This document shows, in pieces, positions 1 to 8,176 of a stretch of 64,000 nt of DNA. Position numbers and translations under genes: made by a program. Positions within the stretch are counted from its first letter, which is position 1. Every line of letters begins with the position of its first letter. Source of the DNA: Chromobacterium haemolyticum DSM 19808 (GTDB taxonomy: Bacteria > Pseudomonadota > Gammaproteobacteria > Burkholderiales > Chromobacteriaceae); NCBI RefSeq assembly GCF_000711885.1, contig NZ_JONK01000006.1, positions 241,025 through 305,024 of the forward strand, in the 5' to 3' direction. The notes beneath the pieces are model-generated. The model saw nothing but the letters and a program-made list of their open reading frames with translations, was not told the origin of the DNA and did no database searches.

Positions 1-213
1 TAAAAGAATATTTCCAAAGGCGTCAGAGCTAAATGACTTTTCTGAGGGTAAAAGCCGTCGTTCAAAATCGGGCTGCTTGCTGTCTGCTTTGGCCGAGTTA
101 TAGACGCTCAACAAATTTGCCACTACCCACTACTTTTGACGACTAGCAGCCCCTGCTCTATTCATCTCCTCCTCATATCAGCAGCCAATCCCCCTAACCA
201 CCAAGCCCCAGAC
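1..213. other. left edge, no gene recognised
   Basis: I see no convincing coding region or RNA here. The stretch is lower in GC than what follows and lies beyond the slyD terminator. It may hold the 3' flank of a gene outside the window. Confidence 0.4.
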
Positions 214-243
214 AAAAAAAGCCCTCCCAATTTGGGAGGGCTT
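214..243 (-). terminator. Rho-independent terminator of slyD
   Basis: The stem AGCCCTCCCAA/TTGGGAGGGCT has almost no loop. On the minus strand it is followed by a T run (seven A's at 214-220 on the plus strand), just past the slyD stop codon. Confidence 0.85.
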
Positions 244-265
244 TGTTTATATGAGGCAGGAGCTA

Positions 266-742
266 TCAGTGCTGATGCCCATGCTCGCCATGCACATGCT
301 GGTGAGCAATTTCCTCAGCCGTTGCCGCGCGCACGTCCACCACTTTGACGGCAAAGCGCAGGGTTTTACCGCACAGCGGGTGGTTGCCGTCCAACAATAC
401 CGTGGGGCCTTTGATCTTGGTAACGAAGTAGTAACGCGGCTCGCCATCCGGGCCGATACGCTGGATTTGGCCGCCTACCTTCACGCCGGGCGGGAAGTCC
501 GCCTTGGGCATGGTGGTGACCAGGGCTTCGTCGCGCGCGCCGAAGGTGTCTTCGGTAGCCAGTTCCAGCGTGGTTTGAAAACCCGATTCCTGACCTTCAA
601 GCGCGGCTTCCAGCTTGGCGAACAGGTTGTCGTAATCGCCGTGCAGGTAGGAGACGGGCTTTTTGCCATCGTCGTAAACCAGGCCCTGGCTATCGGTAAC
701 TTTCATGCGCAGGGTAACGGCGGTGTTGGCGGTGATTTTCAT
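266..742 (-). CDS. slyD: SlyD-type FKBP peptidyl-prolyl isomerase
   Basis: This cytoplasmic FKBP-fold prolyl isomerase and chaperone is 158 aa. The FKBP halves flank an insert-in-flap chaperone domain (about residues 70-125). The family signatures YLHGDYDN and DGNHPLCGKTLRF are present. The tail is histidine-rich (HQHVHGEHGHQH), as in metal-binding SlyD proteins that deliver nickel, but shorter than the E. coli tail. I chose the ATG at 742 because it begins the family-typical MKITANTAV; an upstream TTG would add only five residues. A terminator follows directly, so it is probably monocistronic. Confidence 0.92.
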   Translation of the reverse strand: MKITANTAVTLRMKVTDSQGLVYDDGKKPVSYLHGDYDNLFAKLEAALEGQESGFQTTLELATEDTFGARDEALVTTMPKADFPPGVKVGGQIQRIGPDGEPRYYFVTKIKGPTVLLDGNHPLCGKTLRFAVKVVDVRAATAEEIAHQHVHGEHGHQH

Positions 743-867
743 GGCGAGCAATAACAAAAAAATGGAAGCGGGAAGGGTCTCAGTTCAGCGAGGGAGTGTC
801 AACCGAAACGCCCCTGCTTTGCTGGATACGAATGTGGCTGTTTTCCGGGGTAACTATCCCCTTCCCA

Positions 868-894
868 ACAGCCAGCCCCAATGGGGCCGGCTGT
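868..894. repeat. strong GC-rich palindrome
   Basis: ACAGCC-GCCCC is mirrored by GGGGC-GGCTGT around a 3-nt loop, between the slyD start and the first family A repeat. No T run follows, so it is not a canonical terminator. Function unknown. Confidence 0.4.
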
Positions 895-908
895 CCCTTC
901 CCGGCTTA

Positions 909-1048
909 GAACCTATTTACGATCTGCTACGCGTCGGCGATACGGCGTTGAAAGCAAGCTCAAAATGCTCATGTACTACTTGACCATTCCGCTTTTTCGC
1001 TCGTTTTCGCCTTGTCTCGCCCTAGCTCGCAAGATCGTAAACAGGTTC
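909..1048 (+). mobile_element. family A MITE-like repeat, copy A1
   Basis: A 140-bp non-coding element with inverted ends (GAACCTATTTACGATC and GATCGTAAACAGGTTC) and TTA on both sides (906-908, 1049-1051). The right-hand TTA is also the TAA stop codon of the minus-strand gene beside it. The ends plus internal palindromes would fold the whole element into one long hairpin. Confidence 0.85.
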
Positions 1049-1573
1049 TTAGCTCCTCTTCTTCTGCCTCGGCTTCCGCTGCAAGGTTTCCAACTCGTCC
1101 AGGCTGAGATGGAAGCGTTGCATCGCCTCCACGTGCTGCGCCAGGTCCACCTGTTGCGCCCCCAAGTTCAGCAGTATCTCCAGATAGTTGAAGAAGCTTT
1201 TGCACATGCTGCGGCGGTGGCTGCGGTCGCTGAAATCCATATCGCTGGCGATGCGGAACAGCAGCCCGCGTGCCGAGTGCTGGCGGTTGAGCTTCAGCAT
1301 CTGCGCCAAGTGGGCGGCGTACTGGCGGCCCAAGGCGCAGGCTTCAAACTCATCCTTAGGCTCGGCCGGCTGCCAGTAATGTGGATAGGTACGGCCTGCG
1401 ATACGGCGGATGAAGGGCAGGCTGAGGTCTTTGGCGTGGGGGCCGGCAAACCGGTAACGGGAGCGCGGCCCTAGCGGCGGGAGTTGGGATACGGAATCCA
1501 GGCGGGTATCTTGGGTTTCAGTAGCGGACGAAGTGAGTTCGATGCCTAGCACCGGACGGACTAGCTTTACCAT
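1049..1573 (-). CDS. small protein of unknown function behind a C4-like RNA
   Basis: This 174-aa protein belongs to no family I can name. The start at 1573 is fixed by a perfect AGGAGG about six bases upstream. It is a paralogue of the protein at 27656-28078: both have an N-terminal FAG motif, an aromatic-rich W-Q-x-P segment (HYWQP here), a block of the form IA-x-D-(M/I)-DFSD-x-S, and then FF-x2-LE in a predicted helical C-terminus. Both genes also follow a C4-like structured leader, a context known from phages and prophages. The stop codon TAA coincides with the target duplication of repeat A1. Real gene likely; function unknown. Confidence 0.75.
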   Translation of the reverse strand: MVKLVRPVLGIELTSSATETQDTRLDSVSQLPPLGPRSRYRFAGPHAKDLSLPFIRRIAGRTYPHYWQPAEPKDEFEACALGRQYAAHLAQMLKLNRQHSARGLLFRIASDMDFSDRSHRRSMCKSFFNYLEILLNLGAQQVDLAQHVEAMQRFHLSLDELETLQRKPRQKKRS

Positions 1574-1614
1574 TTGCAACCTCCTGAGCAGAAGGGCCCG
1601 GCCGCAAGGCGGCA

Positions 1615-1702
1615 GGGCGGGCACATGACAAGAGTTGGTCTACCGGTGAGCTCTTACGAAAGCCGGCGCGCCCATCAGGGCGCCACTTGCCACGGCCCGC
1701 CC
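1615..1702 (-). ncRNA. C4 antisense RNA-like leader
   Basis: Read on the minus strand, an 8-bp closing stem (GGGCGGGC with GCCCGCCC) encloses two hairpins, GCGCCC/GGGCGC and a CCGG/CCGG hairpin. These are followed by a CCGGTAGACCAACTCTTG strand. This layout and the CCGGT-CCAAC signature match the C4 antisense RNA family of phages P1 and P4. In P1 the RNA is cut from the leader and pairs near the ribosome site of the downstream gene. The assignment is from memory of the consensus, not from a covariance search. Confidence 0.62.
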
Positions 1703-1947
1703 GAATAGGCAAAGCAATGGCAACGGATACGCTGTAGAAACAGCGCATCCGCAGTAAGAACTCATAATCGGGAGACCAATCCCGAGCACCGCGATTGCTG
1801 CGGCGCGGGGGCTATTGTTGGGGAGGAGCGGGAGGGCGTCAAGCCGGCGGGGTCCGACAAGAGTAGCCGTGCACCGAGTGCCGTGCGTGGCAGGCCATGT
1901 ACCCTAAACATCATCTGCGCAGCGGATTCAAGAGATCGAGAACAGGC
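1703..1947. other. leader and intergenic stretch
   Basis: This holds the promoter-proximal part of the transcript that contains the C4-like RNA, read leftward. Two further inverted repeats are visible (GGATGCGCTG with CAGCGTATCC; TCGGGA with TCCCGA). No gene was found. Confidence 0.4.
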
Positions 1948-2883
1948 TTAAGACAAAGGCACCGCGTCCGCCGCCGACCCCGCCTGAGCATTAACCAGGG
2001 TAACAATGAAGTCCCGCATCCAGCGATGGCCGGGGTGCTGCTGGGTGCGGTCATGCCAGACCATGCCCACTTCAAAGCTTTCCGTGGGCAGCGGAAACTC
2101 CACTTGCTTCAGCGCGTCGCCGCGGTCTTGCACCAGGCGCTGCGGCACCAGCGCGACAAAGTCGGACTGCGCCACCATTTCCGGCACAAACAGGAAGGAC
2201 GCGGCGGACAAGACCACGTTGCGGCGCAGGCCCAGCGCCGCCAGCGTGCGGTCCACCGGGGTGAAGAAGCCGTTGCCGTCCAAGGACACGATGACGTGGT
2301 CCAGCGCCGCGTATTCTTCCACGCTCAGCCCTTCCTTCAGGGCGGGGTGGTCGCGGCGGCCAATCAGCACATAGTGTTCGTCAAACAGCCGGCAGCTGTT
2401 CAGTTTGGACGGGGCGGCCGGCGGGGTGAGCAGCGCCAGGTCCAGATCGCCCTGCTCCAGCTGCGCCTCTAGCCGGTGCGGGTCCAGCGTGCGCACCGCC
2501 ACCCGCACGCCGGGCGCGCTTTTGTGCAGTTCCCGCGCCAGCGGGATCAGCAACGCGGCTTGCAGGTAATCGGTGCAGGCGATAGCCACGGTAAGGTCCG
2601 CGCTGGCCGGCTCGAAGTCCTGATGTCCGGCCACGGTGGCGCGCACTTCGTTCAGCGCCTTGCGCAAGGGCTCGAACATTTCCAGCGCCTTGGCCGTGGG
2701 GTACATGCCGCGGTGGACGGTCACCAGCAGCGGATCGTCAAACAATTCGCGCAGGCGGTTCAATTGCGCGCTCACCGCCGGCTGGCTCAAGCTCAGCCGC
2801 GCGGCCGCGCGCGTCACGTTCTGTTCCACCAGCAAGGCTTCCAGCGTTACCAGCAGATTGAGGTCGAGTCGTTTGGTATCCAT
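1948..2883 (-). CDS. LysR-family transcriptional regulator
   Basis: A 311-aa LysR-type regulator. The N-terminal winged helix-turn-helix (about residues 5-65) contains the typical TRAAARLSLSQPAVSAQLNR recognition segment. An effector-binding periplasmic-protein-like domain follows (about 90-300). I chose the ATG at 2883 because it gives the usual short MDTKRLDLNLL start. It is divergent from the quinone reductase at 2978 with a 94-bp gap, the classical arrangement for a LysR regulator and its target. The effector is unknown; the family resemblance is to NodD/LinR-type members. Confidence 0.9.
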   Translation of the reverse strand: MDTKRLDLNLLVTLEALLVEQNVTRAAARLSLSQPAVSAQLNRLRELFDDPLLVTVHRGMYPTAKALEMFEPLRKALNEVRATVAGHQDFEPASADLTVAIACTDYLQAALLIPLARELHKSAPGVRVAVRTLDPHRLEAQLEQGDLDLALLTPPAAPSKLNSCRLFDEHYVLIGRRDHPALKEGLSVEEYAALDHVIVSLDGNGFFTPVDRTLAALGLRRNVVLSAASFLFVPEMVAQSDFVALVPQRLVQDRGDALKQVEFPLPTESFEVGMVWHDRTQQHPGHRWMRDFIVTLVNAQAGSAADAVPLS

Positions 2884-2908
2884 CTGATGAATAGTAAGCA
2901 ATAAAAAC

Positions 2909-2920
2909 CGTGATTTCACG
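2909..2920. promoter_or_regulatory. candidate operator between lysR-type gene and quinone reductase
   Basis: CGTGA-TT-TCACG is a 5-2-5 inverted repeat midway between the divergent starts. It is suitable as a LysR half-site pair but unverified. Confidence 0.4.
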
Positions 2921-2977
2921 AATTGTTGACCACGCGTCAGACTGACGGCTTTCCACCTTTAAACGCTTGGAGGCCGC

Positions 2978-3751
2978 ATGAACCGACACGCCCTGATCAT
3001 CCACGCCCACCCGGACCCGGCGTCGCTAACCGCCCAATTCGCCGCGCTGGCGCGGCAGACCTTGCAACAGCAGGGCTGCGAGGTCATGGAGTCCGATCTC
3101 TACGCAATGAGCTGGAAAGCCGGCGCCGACGCGCAGGATTTCCCGGACCGGATCAATCCACAGCGCTTATTCCTGATCTCCGAATCCCAGCACGCTTACG
3201 CCAATGGCCGGCAGAGCGCCGATGTGGCGGCCGAACAGCAAAAACTGCTGGCGGCGGACTTGGTGATCATGCTGTTTCCGCTGTGGTGGTACGGCTTGCC
3301 CGCCTTGCTCAAGGGTTGGATTGACCGAGTCTACGCTTACGGCTTCGCCTATGGCTATCGCAACGAAGGCAACCGCTGGCGCTACGGCGACGGCGCGCTG
3401 AGCGGCAAACGCGCAATGCTGGCCGCGATGGTGGGCGGGCCGGAGCGGGACTACGGTCCGCGCGGCATCAACGGGCCGCTGGAGCAACTGTTGTTTCCCG
3501 TGACACATGGCTGCCTGTTCTACCCCGGCATGGAGGTGCTGCCCACCCATGCGGTGTACGACGCCAACCGCCTTGCCGGCGCGGAACTGGATGCGGCCAA
3601 GGACGCCTGGCGGCGGAGGCTGCTTGGGGTGTGGGATGAAGCGCCGATTCCCTTCCGCCGCCAGAACGGCGGCGATTACCCGGACGGCCACACTTTGGGC
3701 GAGCAGGTCGCCGCCTGCGCCAGCGGCCTGACGGCGCATATCGCCGGCTGA
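2978..3751 (+). CDS. NAD(P)H quinone oxidoreductase, flavodoxin-like fold
   Basis: A 257-aa member of the flavodoxin_2/NQO family, which binds FAD or FMN and carries out two-electron reduction of quinones or similar electrophiles in the cytoplasm. N-terminal ALIIHAHPDPASL is the flavin phosphate-binding loop. FPLWWYGLPALLKGWIDRV is the family active-site signature. GGAGG precedes the ATG. It is divergent from the LysR gene, which is its likely regulator, and convergent with the flavoenzyme at 3758 (6-bp gap). Closer to the KefF/MdaB/NQO group than to WrbA. Confidence 0.88.
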   Translation: MNRHALIIHAHPDPASLTAQFAALARQTLQQQGCEVMESDLYAMSWKAGADAQDFPDRINPQRLFLISESQHAYANGRQSADVAAEQQKLLAADLVIMLFPLWWYGLPALLKGWIDRVYAYGFAYGYRNEGNRWRYGDGALSGKRAMLAAMVGGPERDYGPRGINGPLEQLLFPVTHGCLFYPGMEVLPTHAVYDANRLAGAELDAAKDAWRRRLLGVWDEAPIPFRRQNGGDYPDGHTLGEQVAACASGLTAHIAG

Positions 3752-3757
3752 CGGCAG

Positions 3758-5713
3758 CTACAAACGCCAGCCCAGCCGCATGCCTTCATAGATGGCTTCT
3801 TCCGCGGTGCGCGGCGCCAGGCAATCGCCTATCGCGTGCAGTTCGGCGCCGCAGTCGCTCAATTCCTCCAATAAACCATCCTCGGCCTGGTGCCCCTGAC
3901 ACAGCACCAGGCAGTCCACATCGCTTTCCACCATGGCTTCCTCGCTGGCGGTGTGCAGCAGATACACGCTGTCGTCGTCGTGACCGTACAGCCGCGCGTA
4001 CGGCGTTACCGCCACGCCGGCGCGCTGCAGTTGGCCGGCCAGGTGGTCGCGCACATACATTTGCAGCGCTTCGCCGGCGTGGGTGCCGTTGACCGCCAGC
4101 CTCACCTGATGGCCGGCGGCGGCCAGCCGCAGCGCGATGCCGGGGCCAATCCAGTCGCAGCGCCAGTCCGCCACCAGTACCTTGCCTCCCCTCACCGCTT
4201 CGCCGCGCAGCACTTGCCAGGCGTCCAGCACTTGCATGGCGCCGCCGCCTTCCAGCGCCGGCCAGCGCGGCCGCGCGCCGGTGGCCACCACTACCGCGTC
4301 CGGGGCCAGCCGCCGCACTAGTTCGCGGTCCACCCTAACGTTGCGCCTCACTTCCACGCCAGCCAGTTGCAGCTCCCGTTCCAGATTGGTGATCAGGCCG
4401 CCGAACTCGGCTCGGCCGGGCAGCAGTTGCGCCAGCAGCGCCTGGCCGCCCAGTTGCGGGCCCGCTTCGTACAGGCTGACCTGATGGCCGCGCTGCGCCG
4501 CGATCACCGCCGCCTTCATGCCGGCCGGGCCGCCGCCGGCCACCAGCACTCGCCGCGGCGCGGCGGCCGGCCGCAGTTCGCCGTATTCCAGTTCGCGGCC
4601 GCTTTGCGGGTGTTGGATGCAGGAGATGGGCAGGCCGCGGTGGAAGCGGCCGATACAGGCCTGGTTGCAGCCTATGCAGGCGCGGATGTCGTCATGCCGG
4701 CCCTGCTCGGCCTTGGCCGGCAGTTCCGGGTCGCAAATCAGCGCGCGGGTCATGCCGCAGCCGTCGGCCTGCCCGCCGGCCAATAGTTGTTCTGCTTCCT
4801 GCGGCTGGTTGATGCGCCCGGCCAGCAACACCGGGATGCTCAGCGCGCGCTTGAAGCGCGCCGCTTGCTCCGCTAGGTAGGCGGCCGGCAACGCCATCGG
4901 CGGCGCGATGTGGATGGCCGCGCCCAGGGTGGCGGAGCTGCCGGCCACCAGGCTGACGTAGTCCAGTTCGCTCTCCTGCGCCCGCGTCGCCGCCAGCGCC
5001 AGCTCGGCGTCCATCCCCTCGCCTTCTTCCTCGCCGGCGGAAATGCGCAGACCCACCACAAAGCCAGGCCCGCCGCCGGCACGGGCGGCGGCCACCGCTT
5101 CGCGCAGGAAGCGCAGCCGGCCGGCGTCGTCGCCGCCATAGCCGTCTTGGCGGCGGTTGACTTGGGGGTTGAGGAATTGCGCCGGTAAATAGCCGTGACT
5201 GGCGACGATCTCGGCGCCGTCCACGCCGGCGGCGCGCAGCCGCCGCGCCGCCGCTCCGTAGCCAGCGATGATTTCGTCTATCATTTCGCGGCTCAGCGCG
5301 CGCGGCTGCACGTGGAAGCGCTCGCTGGGCGTCGCCGACGGCGCGTAGGCCACGCTCAGCAGGCCGTCGGCGCTTTCCATGATTTCGCGGCCGGGGTGGA
5401 ACAGCTGGGCAAACAGCTTGCAGCCTTCGGCGTGCACGGCCTCGGCCAGTTGGCGGTAGCCGGGCACGCAGCTGTCGTCGGTGGCCATCAAGGCGTGCGA
5501 GGTGTAGCGCGCGGTTTCGTGAACGCCGGAGACTTGCAGCACGATCAGGCCGACGCCGCCGCGCGCCCGCGCCCGGTGGTAGGCCACCAGCGCCGGGCTG
5601 ACCCGGCCATCCTCCGGCAGCACGGTGTCGTGGCCGGTGGACATGATACGATTCTTCAGCAGCGCCGGGCCGATGCGCAGCGGGGAGAACAGCAAGGGGA
5701 ACAAGGTGCTCAT
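3758..5713 (-). CDS. Fe-S flavoprotein oxidoreductase, 2,4-dienoyl-CoA reductase/trimethylamine dehydrogenase type
   Basis: A 651-aa enzyme with two parts. Residues 1-340 form an old-yellow-enzyme TIM barrel that binds FMN (FSPLRIGPALLKNRI near the start; the ASHGYLPAQFLNPQVNRRQD region). CIGCNQACIGRFHRG plus a further Cys (C-x2-C-x3-C-x11-C) then bind a 4Fe-4S cluster. Residues from about 385 form a Rossmann NAD(P)/FAD domain (VLVAGGGPAGMKAA). Family members reduce dienoyl-CoA or demethylate tertiary and quaternary amines. The divergent XRE-cupin regulator and nearby polyamine-type binding protein favour an amine substrate, but this is inference from context. Confidence 0.85.
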   Translation of the reverse strand: MSTLFPLLFSPLRIGPALLKNRIMSTGHDTVLPEDGRVSPALVAYHRARARGGVGLIVLQVSGVHETARYTSHALMATDDSCVPGYRQLAEAVHAEGCKLFAQLFHPGREIMESADGLLSVAYAPSATPSERFHVQPRALSREMIDEIIAGYGAAARRLRAAGVDGAEIVASHGYLPAQFLNPQVNRRQDGYGGDDAGRLRFLREAVAAARAGGGPGFVVGLRISAGEEEGEGMDAELALAATRAQESELDYVSLVAGSSATLGAAIHIAPPMALPAAYLAEQAARFKRALSIPVLLAGRINQPQEAEQLLAGGQADGCGMTRALICDPELPAKAEQGRHDDIRACIGCNQACIGRFHRGLPISCIQHPQSGRELEYGELRPAAAPRRVLVAGGGPAGMKAAVIAAQRGHQVSLYEAGPQLGGQALLAQLLPGRAEFGGLITNLERELQLAGVEVRRNVRVDRELVRRLAPDAVVVATGARPRWPALEGGGAMQVLDAWQVLRGEAVRGGKVLVADWRCDWIGPGIALRLAAAGHQVRLAVNGTHAGEALQMYVRDHLAGQLQRAGVAVTPYARLYGHDDDSVYLLHTASEEAMVESDVDCLVLCQGHQAEDGLLEELSDCGAELHAIGDCLAPRTAEEAIYEGMRLGWRL

Positions 5714-5771
5714 CGCGTGGACCTTTGATCGGGTTGGCGGACGCCATCGCAGTGGCGCTTTGATTTTGCTT

Positions 5772-5811
5772 AAATTAAAATTTATTGCAAATTTTTTTAA
5801 TAAAATTCAAG
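5772..5811. promoter_or_regulatory. AT-rich promoter/operator region with AATAAAATT-like half sites
   Basis: The divergent gap between the flavoenzyme and the XRE-cupin gene contains TTTTTTTAATAAAATTC and an opposing AAATTTATTG. The same words recur at 6659-6695 before the binding-protein gene, which makes a shared site for the local XRE regulator plausible. Confidence 0.45.
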
Positions 5812-5850
5812 CATGAACCGCGGCCAAGCGCCGTCGCACAGGATTTCATC

Positions 5851-6435
5851 GTGAGCAAAAACGCAACATCCGCCGCCGAGGCCCCGCTGCAGCTGGGCGC
5901 CCGCATCCGCCAACTACGCAAGCGCCAGGGCCTGACGCTGAGCCGGCTGGCCGCAACCAGCGGCCTGTCCGTGGGCCACATCAGCCTGATAGAACGCGAG
6001 CTGGCCCAGCCGTCCATCAATGCGCTGGTCAATATCGCGCGCAGCCTGGGGGTGACGGTGCAATGGTTTTTCAATGACTCCGCCGAGCAAGCCGAGGATG
6101 AGAAGGACTACATCGTGCGCCGCGAGCAGCGGCCGCGGCTGGACTACCAGAGCGGCTTCGTCGATCACTTGCTGACGCCCCGGAATCAGCGCCAGCTGGA
6201 GATGATCCATTGCCTGATCCCGCCCGGCGCCAGCTGCGACGAGGGCTATAGCCACAACGGCGAGGAAGCCGGCTTTGTGCTCAAGGGCTCGCTGGAGTTG
6301 TTTGTGGGCGAGCGCCAGTTCCATCTGGAACAGGGCGACAGCTTCGCCTATTCCAGCAGCGAGCCGCACCGCTACCGCAACCCGGGCAGCGGCGAGACCA
6401 TTGTGATATGGGTGATTACTCCGCCCAGCTTCTGA
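5851..6435 (+). CDS. XRE-family regulator with C-terminal cupin domain
   Basis: A 194-aa regulator in the PuuR-like layout. The N-terminal helix-turn-helix (about residues 12-66) contains GLTLSRLAATSGLSVGHISL. The C-terminal cupin sensor (about 120-190) contains HNGEEAGFVLKGSLEL and EPHRYRNPGSGE. I chose the GTG at 5851; upstream in-frame TTG codons lie inside the AT-rich promoter. It is divergent from the flavoenzyme at 3758 and upstream of the binding protein at 6882, and probably controls both. Such regulators often sense amines, polyamines or sulfur compounds. The TGA stop abuts repeat A2. Confidence 0.88.
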   Translation: MSKNATSAAEAPLQLGARIRQLRKRQGLTLSRLAATSGLSVGHISLIERELAQPSINALVNIARSLGVTVQWFFNDSAEQAEDEKDYIVRREQRPRLDYQSGFVDHLLTPRNQRQLEMIHCLIPPGASCDEGYSHNGEEAGFVLKGSLELFVGERQFHLEQGDSFAYSSSEPHRYRNPGSGETIVIWVITPPSF

Positions 6436-6496
6436 GAAGCTGTTCAAAGTCTGCTGCGCTGCCTCGCTCTGTGATCGCTAGATCGTAAACACGTTC
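6436..6496 (+). mobile_element. family A repeat, internally deleted copy A2
   Basis: Only the two ends remain (GAAGCTGTTCAAAGTCTGC and GATCGTAAACACGTTC), 61 bp in all. The TGA stop codon of the regulator flanks the left end and TAA the right. Confidence 0.7.
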
Positions 6497-6735
6497 TAAC
6501 AGCCCGTAGGATCTCCGCTGCGCGTCGTAACGCGTCCACGGCGAGTGCCGCTTCGACAGACTCCCCCCCCCCAGCAAAGCCGCTCGCTCAGCGGCTTTCG
6601 CCTTCTCCCGCGCAGGCTTGCACAGCGCCTGTCCCGCTCAAAGCCGGCCAGTGCCGCAACAAATTTTTAATAAAATCAAAATAAAATTTACAGTTTTTTG
6701 ATCGCTTCCTAGACTGTTCAATCCGGCAAGGCTAA
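6497..6735. promoter_or_regulatory. intergenic region with poly-C tract and AT-rich shared motif
   Basis: No gene found. It holds a run of ten C's near 6563. At 6659-6695 is AAATTTTTAATAAAATC followed by AATAAAATTTA, the same words as in the 5772-5811 region. I read this as the promoter/operator of the binding-protein gene. Confidence 0.4.
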
Positions 6736-6847
6736 AAGCCGCTAACAAAGCCACGAAGAGAACCTGAGCCAAGGCGCGCCGACGCAGGCAGTACAAGTCG
6801 TACGACAAGTCGGCGCAACGCAGGATCAGGGGTTGGGTTAGCGGATC
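6736..6847 (+). mobile_element. family B MITE-like repeat, copy B1
   Basis: A 112-bp element from AAGCCGCTAACAAAGCC to GGTTAGCGGATC, flanked by TAA on both sides (6733-6735, 6848-6850). It lies between the AT-rich promoter and the binding-protein gene, so it becomes part of that gene's leader. Confidence 0.8.
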
Positions 6848-6881
6848 TAAGCCGGCCCCGCAGCACAAGAGGAGATTGGTC

Positions 6882-7916
6882 ATGAAACTGACGTATCTGA
6901 GCATCGCCGCCAGCCTGCTGGCCGGCGGCGTCGCCTCCGCCAGCGAACTGGTGGTAGTGTCCTATGGCGGCGAGAACCAGGCGGCGCAGTCGCGCGCCTA
7001 TTACGCGCCCTATCAACGCCAAAGCGGGGTGCGCATCGTCGCGGACGCCTGGAACGGCGAGTTCGCCAAAATCAAGGCGATGGCGGCCACCGGCCGCGCG
7101 CGCTGGGACGCGGTGGAGGTGGACGCCGCGGCGCAGGGACGCGGCTGTGAGGAGGGCCTGCTGGAAAAGCTGGATTACAAACGGATAGGCGACAAGGCCG
7201 ACTTCGTGCCGGGCGCGGCCCAGCCTTGCGCCATCGGCATGTTTCTGGCCTCCATGGTGCTGGCTTACAACGAAGACAAGCTGAAAACCGCGCCGCAAAG
7301 CTGGCGCGATTTCTGGGATGTGAAGCGCTTCCCCGGCAAGCGGGCTTTGCGCCGCGGCGCGGCCTACACGCTGGAGATCGCGCTGCTGGCGGACGGCGTG
7401 CCGCCCGCCCAGGTCTACAAAACCCTATCCACGCCGGCCGGAGTGGACCGCACCTTTCGCAAGCTTGATCAGCTCAAGCCTTATATCCAATGGTGGGAAA
7501 GCGGCGCGCAGCCGCCGCAATACTTATTGTCCGGCGACGTGGTGATGAGTTCTTCCTACAACGGCCGCATCAGCCTGGCGCGGCGAGAGGGCCGCAAGCT
7601 GCGGATGGTATGGCTCAACAACATCAGCGAGTTCAGCTACTGGGCTATTCCCAAGGGCTCGCCCAACAAGGACGAGGCCATGAAGTTCATCGCCTTCGCC
7701 AGCCGGCCGGAACAGCAAAAGCTGTATTCAGAGCAGATGCCTTACGGCCCCAGCAATCGCAAGGCGCTTAGCCTGCTGCCGGCCGCGGTCCAGGCGGACT
7801 TGCCCAGCCACCCGGCCAATATGGCCGGTTCGCTGGCAATGGACGCCGCGTTCTGGACCGATAACGGCGAGGCGCTGGAGCAGCGCTTCGCCAGTTGGGC
7901 GGCCAAGCGGCCGTAA
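6882..7916 (+). CDS. periplasmic ABC substrate-binding protein, polyamine (PotD/PotF) type
   Basis: A 344-aa secreted binding protein. The signal peptide is MKLTYLSIAASLLAGGVASA, after which the mature chain starts like polyamine-binding proteins (ELVVVSYGGENQ). GAGGAGA lies well spaced before the ATG at 6882. PotD-like segments include AYNEDKL, WRDFWDVKRFPGKRAL and YWAIPKGSPNKDEAMKFI. No permease or ATPase gene is adjacent, so the transporter partners must be elsewhere, or the protein serves another role. The neighbouring XRE-cupin gene and the shared promoter motif suggest co-regulation with the flavoenzyme. Confidence 0.87.
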   Translation: MKLTYLSIAASLLAGGVASASELVVVSYGGENQAAQSRAYYAPYQRQSGVRIVADAWNGEFAKIKAMAATGRARWDAVEVDAAAQGRGCEEGLLEKLDYKRIGDKADFVPGAAQPCAIGMFLASMVLAYNEDKLKTAPQSWRDFWDVKRFPGKRALRRGAAYTLEIALLADGVPPAQVYKTLSTPAGVDRTFRKLDQLKPYIQWWESGAQPPQYLLSGDVVMSSSYNGRISLARREGRKLRMVWLNNISEFSYWAIPKGSPNKDEAMKFIAFASRPEQQKLYSEQMPYGPSNRKALSLLPAAVQADLPSHPANMAGSLAMDAAFWTDNGEALEQRFASWAAKRP

Positions 7917-8112
7917 ACGGCGCCGCCCATCCCGCAAACCTTAATCGGCCCGCCGCCGCAACGGCGGGTCCGTCAGGCTCAACTCAGGCCAGACCCCAGG
8001 GCGTAAAAGCCACGCCCGGCGTCCAGACCGGAGAGCTTGCCGGCAGCGGTAAAGCAGACCCTGATAGCTGACGCCGTCGCCCACTTGCCAAGCGTGCTCG
8101 TTCAGCCGCTCA
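7917..8112. other. intergenic, weak hairpin only
   Basis: No gene seen. CCCGCCG/CGGCGGG at about 7950-7971 forms a hairpin without a T run. Confidence 0.35.
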
Positions 8113-8176
8113 GAACCTGTTTACGATCTGCTACGCGTCGTGAAACGCGGCTCGGTGAGTGCAACTTCAAAATGCT
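8113..8176 (+). mobile_element. family A repeat, truncated copy A3, part of a coding region
   Basis: The left end GAACCTGTTTACGATCTGC and about 64 bp match family A; the right half is missing. TCA precedes it. The minus-strand nucleotidyltransferase gene reads through it and takes its stop codon (TAA at 8121-8123) from the inverted repeat. Confidence 0.75.

Noticed and set aside
909..1048. Family A repeats as REP/BIME sequences
   Set aside because: They are much longer than REP units, have long terminal inverted repeats and leave 3-bp target duplications, which fits MITEs.
4692..5747. Arg/Ala-rich open frame overlapping the flavoenzyme
   Set aside because: Composition is typical of an out-of-frame reading of GC-rich DNA; the 651-aa enzyme in the other frame is complete.
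6563..6572. Poly-C tract as a phase-variation switch
   Set aside because: It lies between genes, far from the next start codon and outside any recognised promoter, so there is no clear target.
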